Shown piece after piece: positions 35,986-48,655 of a stretch of DNA of 64,000 nt. The first letter of the stretch is position 1. Each line of letters begins with the position of its first letter. Below the pieces are notes generated by a model. The model made no database searches. It was given only the letters and a program-made list of their open reading frames with translations, and was not told the origin of the DNA. The DNA is from Mauremys mutica (taxonomy: Eukaryota > Chordata > Testudines > Geoemydidae). The translations under genes and the position numbers were made by a program. The stretch spans positions 191,637,415 to 191,701,414 of the forward strand of contig NC_059074.1 in NCBI RefSeq assembly GCF_020497125.1, in the 5' to 3' direction.

Positions 35986-37194
35986 CATATTTATCTCACT
36001 ATCTCACACTAGAGCTATCTGTGAGTCAAATCCTGTTTCCTTTACACCCACAAGTACTCTCAATGAAGACAGTTAGGTTGAAAATATTTTCTTAGATTTA
36101 CATCCAATGCACCTTACCATAAGGCTTAAAAGACTACTGATTGAAACACTTATTCAGAGTGGTTTTAATTTTATTTTTTAAGTTCTATAATTTTGAAAAT
36201 AAATATTAGATTTTGGATATTTTTAATTTTTAACAAGCATCCAAAAAGTATCCATTTTTTGATAGTGAAGCATTGATTTTATAATGAGCATCATACGCAT
36301 CTTAAGAAATTAACTTTAATTTTCATATATAATAGCCAGCTTGTTTGTTTTTCCCCATTCACTCCTCTTGAGTACAATATCCAGTGTTAAAACCAAATTA
36401 ATGCAAAATTATTCTGGAGGTTAACTTGGTGAATCTGAAAACAGGGAATTTATGCAAAGCAATTGCTACATAGTTTTCTGCAGCCATTTAATGTAGACTT
36501 TAGCTTTAGATGTTTCCTTTTCTAACAAAGTGTATTGATCTATGCATCAAAGAAAAAAAAGGCTTATATGGGATTAGAACATCACAATTATTCTAAACTG
36601 CATCTGGAGGCATGTTTATAATGAAATTCTTTAAATTTCGTCTATTTTTTAAAACCGTTTAAAATGTTAAAACAGGATTTATATAGTTAACACTTAGCAA
36701 ATTGATGAAAGAAATGATGTAGATAAATTACTGACCATGTGTAAGTACAGAAAGAAGACTGCCCAAAGCTATGTTCAACTGTCAGCTTATATTTAGCTCA
36801 TTGCAACATAATATCTTAAAATGTAGCAGTTCAAAATGAATTAAGCCCCAAGACAGCAAAATTTGCTTAAATAAATGTAGAGATTTTATGCATGTGGTAC
36901 TGATTTCTCTCTTTTCTCATGTGACATTAGATTGTGAGCTACCACTCGCCCTCCATAAGGGGCAGCGTGCAGAAGCAGACCAGGGACCAAATTATGACCG
37001 AGAGTCTCCTTGGTTCCCCCTGCCTCTAGGAGCAAATATTCTGGGCCAGAACTTCACCAGGCACATATGATTTTCCCCTCTGTGTCATCTCAGCTGCTCT
37101 CACCAGCCTGGTGTGGAGGGAAGAGTCAAGACCTCACTCCATTGTTAAAAAATGTGTACCCTATTTGTAGTCTGAATTTGTCTAACTTCAACTT
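35986..37194. other. A/T-rich intergenic DNA
   Basis: No gene or named repeat is seen. The stretch is unusually A/T-rich and free of recent insertions. Confidence 0.4.
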
Positions 37195-37640
37195 CCAGTC
37201 ACTGGATCTTGTTAGATCTTTGTCTGCTAGACTGAAGGTCCGTTATCAAATTTCTGCTCCTCACACAGGTACTTATAGACTGTGGTCAAATAACTTCTTA
37301 GCAGTCTCTTTGCTAAAATGTATAGAGTGAGCTTCTTCAGTCTTTCATTATAAGGCATATTTTCCAGTCCTTTAATCATTACTGTTGCTCTTCTCTGATC
37401 CCTCTCCAATTTTTCAACATCCTTCTTGAAGTGTAGGCACCAGAACCGGACACAGTATTCCAGTACTGGTTGCACTAGTGCCAAATATAGAGGTAATACA
37501 ACCTCCCTAATCCTACTCAATATTCCCCTGTTTATACATCCAAGAACTGAATTATCCCTTTGACCACAGCATCAGACTCGGAGCTCATGTTCAGCTGATT
37601 ATCCACCTTGACTACCAAGTCTTTTTCAGAGTCATTACTT
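37195..37640 (-). mobile_element. CR1-type LINE remnant, antisense
   Basis: The minus-strand translation keeps the ORF2 C-terminal block: LYLALVQPVLEYCVRFWC, then FKKDVEKLERDQRRATVMIK and ENMPYNERLKKLTLYILAKR, as in CR1 proteins. The RT palm is absent. The piece is open for 97 codons, ending at 37227. Confidence 0.85.
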
Positions 37641-39275
37641 GCCTGGACATAGTCTCAGGATAGAGAACTGGACTAGCTGGACCTGGGGTCTGATCCAGTA
37701 TGGGAATTCCATTGTTCCTATGTTCTGCCTGCGTTAGAGGCAGACTGACTCTATATCTGGGCACTGCATGAATCATGTTACTCCCTATAATCTGCACTTG
37801 CCGCGCACTGCCTTGCCTGAGGCATTGTCTGATTAAATATCTTCATGACAAATGAGTTTAGCAGTTTCACATAAACAGGAGAAAATGGCAAACTGAAGTG
37901 TAGGCTCGACAGAACTATCAGTGCATTTGAATATACCTGAATATGGAAGTTGCTGCCAGGGGATGGGGAAGTCAATGGAGTTATACTGCCTTAAAAATGG
38001 TTTATCAGAGGGGAGAATCAGAATCATTATATATGCTCAGACTTTAAGAAAACAAATTGTATATTTATACGCCCACATAAACATATAAATCCACCCTCAT
38101 TTTGAGAGGACAAAATAGTTGTTTTCAGTATTCATTTACATATGTATAAAACCATCAAGGTCCACTTCTGACCTGTGTTTAATGAGTGCAACTTGGTTCC
38201 CCAGTATATGCCATGGAATAAATCAAAATTAAATGCTTTAACAGTCTAATTTAATATCATTCAAGCATTTACAATCTCCTTTCTATGTTCCATATCCTTC
38301 AGTCCATGGCCTGGAATGAACGTAACACAGATTTGAACTTCTTATTTACCTTACTTTTAAATTCTTAGCAATTACCTGAAGTGTTACTGTAAGTCAATCA
38401 TAGCAAAATATTGAACCAAATCTGCACTCCCGGTGTAAATGTTAACTTCAGCAAAATCATATGCGTGAACAATATGGTCCAACCCGACTCATTAAAGAGG
38501 TCAAGGTGGGTTGATCACAAACACACACTCTGAGAGACGGAGTTGTACATTGTAAAATATGCAAATAAAAAAACAAATAAGGAAACCTGTCTATTTTAAA
38601 TCAGAAATTTTTATGACTCATCATTTGATAACAAAGCACAGTATGAAAAGGATCAAAAAAACTGTCTTGCTAAATAAAAGCAAAGTAGAGTGCCTTTGAG
38701 GGGGGGAAAAATCAACTCTTTTTACTTTTATAATGCAAGTCAGAATATTAAGAGTTCCCATTTAATATGAACATTCAAGAATTTCTTCAAATCCTGAGGC
38801 AATATGAACTAAGGTCAGAGAAATCTTTTTGGATTCTCCCATCCCTAACTGAATCCCAACTCTATCAGCTATTGAATTCTGACATGTATTTACTTGTATT
38901 ATTATTATTATTTTTTGATATATCAATTGTAAGACTGCAATTGGGGTTCCATTTAAGGCTTTGAGGATGAATGACCTGCATTTTTATTATAGAGGATTTT
39001 TTCCCCCTTTCAGAACTGATGAAGAAAAGGCTCAGTCAGTATTAACCTTTTCCCTTATGACAGTCTCTCTTTTCACATCACATTCCATCCTTCTCTATTT
39101 TAGAGACAATATCATTCTGGTCCTTTGCTGTACCAATTGAAAGGAGGGTACTGCAAGTGAGGAAGTTCTTGGAGGCATGACTTCTGAGTGTCTGGAAAAG
39201 TTTAAATTCCACCAGTGGGATGGGAGGGAGAGAAAATGAAAGCTGACAGAGTATATTGTACCCTGGTCTACATTG
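37641..39275. other. Intergenic, nothing recognised
   Basis: No exon is supported. A short (ATT)n run lies at about 38899-38912. Confidence 0.4.
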
Positions 39276-39430
39276 TTGTGTAACCCTAGGCAAATAGTTT
39301 AATCTCTTTGTGCCTCAATTTCCCCATCTCTAAAATGGGGATAATGATTGCGACTTCCTCTGGAAAAGGCTTTGAGATATACTGATGAAAAGTGCTGACT
39401 AAGAGCTCAGTATTATTATTATTGTTATAT
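39276..39430 (+). repeat. SINE tail fragment
   Basis: 'gtgcctcaatttccccatct', 'aaaatggggataatgattg', 'ggctttgagatatactgatg' and a terminal ATT-rich run form the conserved tail order of old amniote tRNA-derived SINEs. The tRNA head is gone. Confidence 0.55.
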
Positions 39431-40007
39431 TATTTATAGGTTCTTGTAATACCCCACAAACTAGTGTTAAACAGGCATATTACCAAAAGTATTGTGCAGC
39501 TCACCACTCCAAAATCTCCAGCAAGAGAATGTTTCTTTCCATCACTGCTCCATAAGACCACAGGCCAAATTAAAAAAAAAAAATAGTGCAGGTCTTTATA
39601 AAAAATATGCATGTCCATGTACTATAATTGCATATTCAAATGGTTGGTCACTTTACTCCTTTGCTTATGAAATTATGGTAAGTGCCTATGCAACTGTATG
39701 CATTTTTTGTGAGTACAAGTAGACCTCTGCCTTTTGTAAATTTGGCCTACTGTGTATTTTTACCTTATTTCCAACACTTTAACTCTTTTCATATCACCAC
39801 CATGTTCTAAAGCTCTTAATGATAATCACTTTCACTAGGGCGGCAGAGGTGTCAATAAAGCCACCCCAAAAGCTACTGCTTAAGTGTCTCCTTTGGCCTC
39901 ATGACACAAAAATGAATGTTTCATAAGGCACGTATTCCCATTCTAACTTATAGACCCGTAGACTCACAGGCTTTAAGGCCAGAAGGGACCATCACAATCA
40001 TCTAGTC

Positions 40008-40931
40008 CAGCGGTTCTCAAACTTTGGCAATCTGAGGACCCCCATTTTGATTTAAAATTTTTCAGGGACCCCTAAGCGCCCCCCCTTCAGCCCTGGTCCC
40101 ACTCCCTTCCCCGAGGCCATGCCCTGCCCCACGCTCAATCCATCCCCCTTCCCTCTGCTGCTCGCTCTTTCCCACCCTCACTCACTTTCACCAGGCTGGG
40201 GCAGGGGATTGGGGTGCGGGAGGGGGTGAGGGGTGCAGGCTCTGGGAGGGAGTTTGGATGCAGGGTGCAAGCTCTGGGCTGGGGTAAGGGGTGTTGGGTC
40301 TGGAAGGGAATTTGGGTGCGGAGTGTGAGCTCTGGACTGAGGCAGGGGGTTGGGGTGTGGGAGGGGGTGAGGGGTGCAGGCTCTGGGAGGGAGTTTGGAT
40401 GCAGGGTGCAAGCTCTGGGCTGGGGCAGGGGGTTGGGTCTGGAAGGGAATTTGGGTGCGGAATGTGAGCTCTGGACTGAGGCAGGGGGTTGGGGTGCAGG
40501 AGGGGGTGAGGGGTGTGGGCTCCAGCCGGCGCTTACCTTGAATGGCTCCCAAAAGCAACTGGCACATCCCTCTGGCAGTGGTTCCTAGGCAGGAGGGTCT
40601 CCATGCACTTCCCTTGCCCACAGGCACCATCCCTGCAGCTCCCATTGGCTGCAGTTCCTGGCCAATGGGAGCTCCGGAGTTGGTGCTTGGGGCAGAGGCA
40701 GTGTGCAGAAACCCCTCTCTGCCCCCACCCAGGGGCCGCAGGGACATGCCACCCAATTCCAGGCAAGTAGGAAGCCTGATGCACCGCCAGGCTTTTGGCT
40801 TCAGCAGGAGGTGCTGGGAGGGAGGGGGAGTTGTGGAGGGAGGGGAAGAGTTGATCAGCGGGGCCTGCAAACATCCTGGAGTATCCTCCGGGACCCTCAG
40901 GGGTCAGCGGAGCCCAGTTTCAGAAACGCCG
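40008..40931. mobile_element. Non-autonomous hAT element (924 bp)
   Basis: The left end CAGCGGTTCTCAAACTTTGG pairs with the complemented right end CGGCGTTTCTGAAACTGGG. The 8-bp target duplication is ATCTAGTC (40000-40007) and ATCTAATC (40932-40939), with one substitution. No transposase is present; the interior is G/C-rich and partly tandem. Long open frames on both strands (up to 230 codons on the minus strand) come from the repeat composition. Confidence 0.88.
40195..40520. repeat. About 140-bp tandem repeat, 2.3 copies
   Basis: The landmark AGGGGGTGAGGGG starts at 40221, 40362 and 40501, giving periods of 141 and 139 bp. Each unit carries 'ggagggagtttggatgcagg' and 'ggaagggaatttgggtgcgg'. 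It lies inside the hAT element. Confidence 0.85.
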
Positions 40932-41200
40932 ATCTAATCTGACCTCCTGCACATTGCAGACCCACTGCTGTAATAGACCCAAACCTCTGGCTGAGTTACT
41001 GGAGTCCTCAAATCGTGGTTTAAAGACTTAAAGTTACAGAGAATTCACCATTTACATTAGTTTAAACCTGTCAGTGACCTGTGCCTCATGCTGCAGAGGA
41101 AGGTGAAACACCCTGGGGTCTCTGCCAATCTGAACTCTGGGAAAATTCCTTCATATGGTTAGAGTACAGGTATTGAAGGATGTGTGCTGTTCAGGAAAGA

Positions 41201-41993
41201 GAGAACTGAAGAGAAAGGTGGTGGAGTAGGTACTATATTTTAAAAAGCATCCCTTCCCCAGAGACCATAAAGACCAATATCCAAAACATAAATTCATCCC
41301 AAACTGCTGCATACTAGGACTAGCAAGTGAAACAATGCCTGAACTATAGTACTATTTGCCTCAGTTATCCATCTGTTAATGATACAGATCTGTGAGAATC
41401 TGCACTTTTTTCATGGAGATTTATGATCCTCTCTAGTATAACTTACAGGTCCTGACCTTTAAGTCCCGTCAAGCTTCACTTGATGCAGGACCCAAAATGG
41501 GGAGGGGAGAGGGAAATGTGGCTCCTTTTCACCCCCTGGGGTAGCTGAGGACCAGTTCAGTCCTTGGCATAAATCAGGGAAGCCTTGGTCTACACTGAGT
41601 TGTACCAATTTGCAATAGAAGACCCCTACAGGCCATTACGCCAGCTGGAGATCAATTCCATGGTACCCGGCCTGATCTCTTGCTGGAGTTTCCAAGTGAG
41701 GGTGATGTGCTGCTGGTGGGGGAATTCTCAGCTGTTTGTTTAGAACAATTTTCCAGGCCCTTTTGTACTGCCAAGGTGGCACAAAGAGACGAAAACACAG
41801 ACCAGGGTCTGACCACATTAATCTGTGTGCTTTTATTCTGTATCTTTGTGCCTTTCAACACTGTTTGAAACAACACTGTCCTGGCACAAACATTTCACCT
41901 CCTCAGTCTACCCAGCCTTCTCCCACCATTCTGAATCATGTCCTGAACCCACAGCAATGAGTAGCCTATCCAGCAGCGTATTATCGCCTAGGC
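41201..41993. other. Intergenic, unassigned
   Basis: No exon is seen. 'ccttggtctacactgagttg' at about 41583 resembles the end of a Harbinger-type MITE, but no right end was found. Confidence 0.35.
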
Positions 41994-42145
41994 CAGGGGT
42001 CGGCAACCTCTGGCACGTGGCTCGCCAGAGGTTCGGCCAATCGCGGCTCCCACTGCTCTGGGCCAATGGGGGCGGTGGGAAGCCATGGCCAGCACATCCC
42101 GCAGCCAGTAGGAGCAGCAATCGGCTGGACCTCTGGCAAGCCTAG
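41994..42145. mobile_element. hAT-type MITE, left-end fragment
   Basis: CAGGGGTCGGCAACCTCTGG is a typical left terminus. 'gttcggccaatcgcggctcc' and 'cactgctctgggccaatggg' follow. The right end is missing. Confidence 0.6.
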
Positions 42146-42705
42146 GGCGGCAAATTTATAATAGCAGCAGTGACGCTGCGATGCTACCAATCATAGCGCG
42201 TATTGAAACCACCAATGACGGCGCAATGCCATTTAGTAAACGTACTCACAAGAATCCTAAATGTTAGTAATATGACAGGAAGGAAGAAATTAAGCAGTTC
42301 TCAGTTTTGGATCCATGCATGGTCCTGCGCTATAAGCGAAATCGCGCTATACAGACGTGCGTTCAAATAAGGGTCCGCTGTAATTGTAATTTTATTTATA
42401 ATAAAACTTGTAAATGTTCAATTATTTTAATGATATTAAGATTCATTTCAGTTCAAACAAATTTGTAAAAGAACTAAAACAAGTTCATATGGGGCCGGGG
42501 GTGGCAATTATTTCAGGGCCTAGGGGTGGCAAAATCATTAATCCACCACAAAGGAGGGAGATGAAAGGTGTCTTGTATCTTTCAATTTCATCTGAACTGC
42601 ACATTTATCTGACATCCCCTTACTTCCTTATGGATAAGCAGCACCTAGTGTCTTCATTTTCTTGCCTTTTTACACATGGTCAGTCTATAGCTTGGGGGAG
42701 CATCC

Positions 42706-43835
42706 TGTAATCCCCGTATTCCTCATTTATATACAATTGTGATATTGCATATAAAGCATGCCTTGTGAGAGTCATCCGGGGAAAGGTTATGATCTGCTGA
42801 AAGTCACTGTTCTATCTAAATATGGATATCATTAGTGCATATGAAGTTATGAGAATTGTGTTGTATGGTTGTCACTAAAATATGCTGTGGGTTTGGGAAG
42901 TGCCCAGATATTAGCTCTCCGGAGACAATGACAAGGGAGGTAACCAACGCCCAGGCGGGTGTCAAACAACCCATCAATAGCCACTGTCCAGCAAGGGAGC
43001 TACAATGCAATGACTCACCTGCATAAGGCCAACCTGGGGAATTGCTCAACCTTGCCTGGGGACTCAGCAATGCCCAACAGACATGCCTGGACTTGTGTTC
43101 TCCAAGCACATGGACTAAGGGATTAAAACAGAACAGAAGCCCCATGCTTGGCCTTTATCCTGCCCCCACCTATGCTGCAAGCAACAAGGACACTCAGAAG
43201 ACTGAAGAGTCCAACAGTGGAGACTGGTCCAGGTTTAAGGGCCAAACCTGTGTATTAAGTACTGCAATATACAGTGGGGTGAGAAAAACTGCTTAATCTA
43301 GATGTTGCCCAGTCTAATAGGGTTGAGAGTTTAGACTGCATGCTTCTATTTTATTTTATTTTGGTAACTAACTCTGACTTTTTGCCTATCACTTATAATC
43401 ACTTAAAATCTATCTTTTGTATCAATAAATTTGTTTTACTGTTTATCTTTACCAGTGAGATTGATTGAATGTGTGGTAAATCCGCTCAGGTTTGCAAAGG
43501 CTGGTGTATATCCACTTTCCACTGATGAAGTGGTGAACCAATTAATAAATTTGCACTGCTTGTCTTGAACAGTGCAAAGCAGTATATTCTTGAGGTACGG
43601 TGCCGGGAGCTGGGGGGATTTGGCCGGTGCGTTTCTCTGTGTGATTCATGAGTGGCTCTGGGAGCATTCATGCTGGGTGTGGCGCTCCACATGCTGTTGT
43701 GCTGAGAGATAACAGCACCTGGAGGGGTTTGCTGCCTGTCACTAGCAAAGCATTGTGAGAGATAGCCCAGGCTGGAGAGCTAAGGGGGCACAGCGGTCCC
43801 ACAGTCCCAGGCTGCACCCCGGGGATCCTATCACA
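42706..43835 (+). mobile_element. Probable solo LTR of a retroelement
   Basis: The tract runs from about TGTAATCCCCGTATTCC to CCTATCACA, with U3-like sequence, two poly(A) signals (AATAAA at 43424 and 43544) and a G-rich 3' part. Size (1.1 kb), TG...CA ends and poly(A) placement fit an LTR. No matching short target duplication is visible and no internal region follows, so exact ends are uncertain. Confidence 0.5.
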
Positions 43836-45560
43836 GTCATATATTATATTTAGATTTTAAACTAAAGCATTTTGGGCCAAGTATGCAAGAGATGGCTGGA
43901 AACTATTCCATACTGATGAAAGAATAATAATAATATAGTGAGCTGGAGCAGTTTACATATATTTCCAAATAAGTTATCTTTCCACTCCATGAAAATCAAT
44001 ATATCAATCCCAAGTAGCAATGTACTGAACTGGTGACACAAAGTGGTATTGCTGCAAATAAATAAATAAATAAATAAATGAGTCAAATTCAGAAGGTTTA
44101 ATCTAGATAAAGATTTGTCTTGATTATCTCCAGAGAACTGTGTATGGTGACATTTCAAATTTTGCCATGTTCTGTCCAGGTGGTACATATTGCAAGAATT
44201 CAGAAAGCAGAGAGAGATGTTAAAGGAGAAAAATCATTAATCGGACTTTTTTTTTTTAAACTGTTAAAAAAGTACATTTTGAATTTTGAGTGAAAACAGG
44301 TCTTTTTTTAAACTCTATATGAATTTGCTCATCCTTCTTATCTAGCAACATTTTTCCATCATAGTTTCCATCAAGAAGAACCAAGGTATTACAACGATCA
44401 ATGAAAATGTATGAAGCTTAGTATATTTATAATCATGCTCTTGGCAGGAATCAATAGATACTGATGAGGTAAAAAAGAAAGTTATAAATTATATATGAAT
44501 GACAGCTGCATATGGAATATATAACAATATTTTCCCCATGTATTTTCTGGGATAGTTGTAGTAGATGGCGGGAGAGTTTTAATTTGGGATAGTCCTTATA
44601 TTTTAAACCTTGGTCCCAATCTTTGTGTGTATTAGTTAATTCTTGGACATGCCACCAGAACTCTGCATGGTAAATCAAAATATAAATAAAGTATTGTATC
44701 TTTCTGTGGAAACAATAGGGCTAAAGCAACCAGATGCTAGTCAAGCACAACTTGCATTGACTTCAATGGGAGTTCTACCTGAATAAGGCATGAATAATTT
44801 TTAGAGGATCTGGTCCACATTGTCAACTATCTTCTGAAGCCCACTGAAGCTCCATTGACTCCAATCATTTTGGATCAAGCCCATGGGGAGTACATTATTT
44901 AAAAAATACTTTTCAAGTTCTAAGGTATCCTCAAATAAGAAGAAATAAAAAGTCAAATTAATGAGAAAAATCTTAACACATTTCTGATTTAAGTTCCGCA
45001 AAGACTTTCTACCATCTTTTCTCAGGTCAAATGTTCAAAATCTGGCTTCAGATTTTGCACTTCAAATTCTGACCTGACCATGCAGTAGTCCAAAATACAA
45101 TTATTAGTGGGCATGGTTAAGGTCATGTGGATGTCTAAGTACTATGTCTCATGTCAGGAGCCATTAAAAGGATTAGTAATTTAGCAGAATCAGCAACAAC
45201 TTTGAATGGAACAATAAACACTGTATGTACAAGCGATAAGAGGCAGCTTCTTATACCAGCCTAGTTGTTAGAGGTCATACTATCTGAACCCATGAAAACA
45301 ACTGGGGTTCAGATTACAAGAAAAAAAGCATTCACAAACTCAACCTAGTTTTACAACCACTCCCCCCCTCCCCCCCAAAAAAAACCAGTTTGGGTAGTTT
45401 GCAAAAAACCTTTGACTGCACAAGGTCCGCCCAACCCAAGAAAACTATACAAAACAAATCAGCAATTTACATTTAACCAGCCAACTCTGCAAGACCTTAA
45501 ATTTAACACAGGATGGCGGTCAGTCACTGTGAAATGTTTCCCTTACGCTTTTCCCAGCCA
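43836..45560. other. A/T-rich intergenic DNA
   Basis: It contains an (AAAT)n microsatellite at about 44056-44079 and C- and A-runs at 45361-45383. No coding exon is seen. Confidence 0.4.
44056..44079. repeat. (AAAT)n microsatellite
   Basis: Six AAAT units in a row. Confidence 0.9.
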
Positions 45561-45998
45561 CTAATGTTCATTTATCTGATCCAGTGTGTTGAAAGCCACC
45601 TGTATAGGTCGAGTAGCTCTCATGTCTGCCCAGCTGGCTCCCTTCCTCCTTAGCAGTGTGGCTGCTTTTGAATGTATATCACCAGTGGCTGCCTCCTCCC
45701 CCAACCGCACAGTGGCAGCTATGAAGGATGGAGGGTGAGGGAGATCCCGCATGAGCCCCAGTTGGACATTCATAAAGTGAGCAGGGAAACATACTGCATC
45801 AGCATTCCTAGTACCATACTGCTTCCTGGGAGCATTCTGAAACAGTGGTCCCAACCGCACTGTACCAAACTCTGGGAGCACCCATGGTGGGACGTTGATG
45901 CCTAAATAATACATACCAAACTCTTTGTTCACTAACCAGGTCAACATTTTGAAGTTACCATTTTTTAAAAAAATTCCCTTCAGTGGCATCAGCAACAT
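45561..45998 (-). other. Unrecognised 145-codon open frame
   Basis: The frame is open from an ATG at 45998 to TAG at 45561. Its predicted protein is not compositionally biased (for example FGTVRLGPLFQNAPRKQYG, RNADAVCFPAHFMNVQLG) and has a repeated TVRLG motif at about residues 45-49 and 96-100. I recognise no family. It has no clear Kozak context, splice sites or poly(A) signal that I can tie to it. It could be a processed or retroelement-derived fragment or a chance frame. Confidence 0.25.
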
Positions 45999-46628
45999 AA
46001 AGCCAAATCAAATTAGTTATTGGTAGGGAGAAATAATTTACAAGCACCAAATTGTTGTCTATGTTGCTGATACTGCCCAATTTTCTGCCGAATGATGTGA
46101 ATGGTTCACATCAGAAAACTCCGGCTACACAGAGAACAAATTTTTACGAGCTGAACGAACGGTTTGTTCTGAGGTGAGGCAACATGAATAACGCATTTAA
46201 CCACCTAAACCAAGACCACATTTGATACTTTTCCCAGATTATTCTGCAGACACCTCAGGCTGTAGGCTCTCTTTTTCTCTGAGATGTGGGAGATGTTTGG
46301 GATTTTTAATGATAAGAAGCTGTTTGAACTGAGATTTAAAAGAAGAGGCCTATTTTGCTCCTACATAGCTAATGATCACCTAGGAAGTCAACCCTGCAGA
46401 TATCCCTTGGAGCTATTCTCCCTAATACAATAAGTCGTTACTAAAGCCAACCAATACAAATGAAACTTTGCACTGTAGTTTAGCAGATCTCTCAGCAACT
46501 AAGACTATCCTGTAATTCAAATGCAATCTGTCCTTCATATTAAATATATTTTTCTCAATCCAAATCAGGTGGACAGTCCAGCACACTCCATAAAACATAC
46601 CTTACCTTCCTTAGTCAAGGTTTGAGAC
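45999..46628. other. Intergenic, nothing recognised
   Basis: No exon or named repeat is seen. Confidence 0.4.
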
Positions 46629-46631
46629 TTA

Positions 46632-46926
46632 GGCCACGTCTATACTTACCGGGACGGTCGACGCGGCGAGTTCGACTGCTCGGAGTTCGAACTATCGCGT
46701 CTGATCTAGACGCGATAGTTCGAACTCCGGAAGCGCTAGTTCGAACTCCGGTACTCCACCGCGGCAGGAGGAGTTGCCGGAGTCGACCCTGGAGCCGCGG
46801 AGTTCGCTTCCCCGCCGTCTGGATGGGTAAGTTTTCGAACTAGGGTAGTTCGAATTCAGCTACGTTATTCACGTAGCTGAATTCGCGTACCCTAGTTCGA
46901 ATTAGGGGCTACGTGTAGACCAGGGC
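46632..46926. mobile_element. Double-hairpin MITE, Harbinger-type, copy 2
   Basis: TTA duplications flank it exactly (46629-46631, 46927-46929). The ends are GGCCACGTCTATACT and, complemented, GCCCTGGTCTACACG. A perfect 22-bp stem (46681-46702 with 46708-46729, loop GATCT) and a perfect 14-bp stem (46852-46865 with 46871-46884, loop TATTC) mirror those of the copy at 14669-14925, with different stem sequences. G/C-rich, no coding content. Confidence 0.9.
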
Positions 46927-47016
46927 TTAGACTGTTTAAACAGCTAATAGGAAAAGGGAAACTACATTTGCTACTTAGCTGGGTTGCTCTTCAGGTCATA
47001 AAGAAAAAAAAACATT

Positions 47017-47076
47017 GGGCCAGATTCTCAGCTGAAGCGATGCCAATTTACACCAGCTAAGGATCCTGCCCATCTT
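47017..47076. repeat. Short fold-back repeat
   Basis: GGGCCAGATTCTCAGCTG is matched downstream by 'accagctaaggatcctgccc'. Same family as 62204-62279. Confidence 0.55.
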
Positions 47077-48655
47077 TGGGAAGTTGCACTATTGTACTCT
47101 TAAGTAGAGCTAGGGAGGAAATGGCTTTCCTATTCTCTGATAATTCTGGGACAGAGATTATCTGGCTCAGTTTCTCTGTCCTTTTTCTGCATTAAGTTAG
47201 CACCAGCTCACATTGCAGCAGCTTGCTGCTTGCCACTTGTAAGGCTCAGTCCTCTTGCATTTCTCCAGCAGTTAGGGTGACCAGTACAACAATGCACCCT
47301 ACTCAAATGGGAAACGTAGCCCAACTCAGAACAAAACGATACCTTGCTTACCATGTTTAGAATGCAAATTAATAATGCTGCCGTCAATAAAGAGTAGCCA
47401 GTGCAGTGACTTGTGCATGCAAATCAGCAAACACCTCAATCAGTTCCTTCTTTTTTCTGCTGTGGCAGTATGGGTTCCTGTACTCCTACAACTGTGTAAT
47501 AGTGAGTCCTCCTAGTGAGCACGATAGTCCAGGATGAAAAGGTGTTTTTGAAACCAGAAGAGTTTGTCCCATTGTCTAGGAAGGGTAGAGATTTGCTTAT
47601 TGAAACTTTTGGTTGTAAAAAAGAAAAATGTTAAATTACAAACACTCAAGGTCCCATACTTTGTGCTGTAAACTCCCATTAACATCAGTGGTGCTGTAGA
47701 CATGATTCACAGGCATAATATGGACTTTTATGAGCAAACACATAAATACATCCCTTATTTACTGGACAAGAACAGTTTGTACTAAGGCTTAACAGATTAA
47801 AGGCCTGATTCCCAATCAGAAGTCACTCCATTACAGACAATGAAAATGCACTAGTGTATCTTCAGTTCTCTAAAGCCAGTTTACTAGAAATGGTAGAACC
47901 TTTGAAAATTAAAACAAGTCACTGAAGGCAAACTCTTGTGTACGGAACACGTAAGTGATTGGATTGTTACCATGACTTCAAATTTCATCGACAAAGCTAA
48001 TGAATGCAGTAGCAGCTCTGTCTGCATTCTGGCTCGTTAGTGATTTGATTCCTCTCTGTATTATTTTAATAATTTCTCATTATTGCAGGTATGTGTTTGA
48101 TTAGCAACCAAGTCAGCGTTTAGCTACCATTTCCTTGAAAAACACCATGAACATCACCCAGAAATGCTGGTTGGCTGCAGTACCACTCATACATCTAATA
48201 ATGCATCCTGCTATTTCTGTCCTTGTCTTTATTATTATTAATGTTTACATTGCAATAGCCCATAGGAGCCCATCATGGACCAGGACCCAATTGAGCTGGG
48301 TGCTTTGCTCAGAATTTTCTTTAGGCCCTTCGTTCTCACTTCAGAATGCCCTCCCTGGATTTAATTATGGTGATGGTTTTCTGAGAAATTCTGATTTCAA
48401 ATGCTTTGTGCTTAGTTTTCCACTAAGACTTTTCATCTGCTTTGATCTCCTCAATCACTGTCCTATTTATCACATTGGATAATGGATTGAATTTTACCTA
48501 TCTGATCACATTCATATTATCTTCATTACATCAAAGGCTCTGGAGATGTGGAAGAAGGTGCTGATCAGGGGTAGATGCCTTTTAATAATTATTTTTATTA
48601 TTTTGCTCCACATCTTGAATATTTCTCATTATTGTCATGCCTTTTTGTTCCCTTC
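47077..48655. other. Intergenic, nothing recognised
   Basis: No supported exon. A 115-codon plus-strand frame at 48135-48482 has no recognisable domain. 'ttagggtgaccagtac' at about 47274 resembles a decayed hAT-type end. Confidence 0.35.

Larger units (their letters stand above)
39945..41200 (+). repeat. Dispersed repeat interrupted by a hAT insertion
   Basis: 'actttaaggccagaaggg'-type sequence (39965-40007) continues at 40940 with 'tgacctcctgcacattgcag' and runs on to about 41200 ('ggtttaaagacttaaagtta', 'ctctgccaatctg'). The two halves are joined through the hAT element at 40008-40931, inserted at ATCTAGTC. Confidence 0.6.

Noticed and set aside
40178..40870. 230-codon minus-strand frame rich in proline
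   Set aside because: Falls entirely inside the hAT element's tandem G/C-rich repeat; the protein is a translation of the repeat unit.
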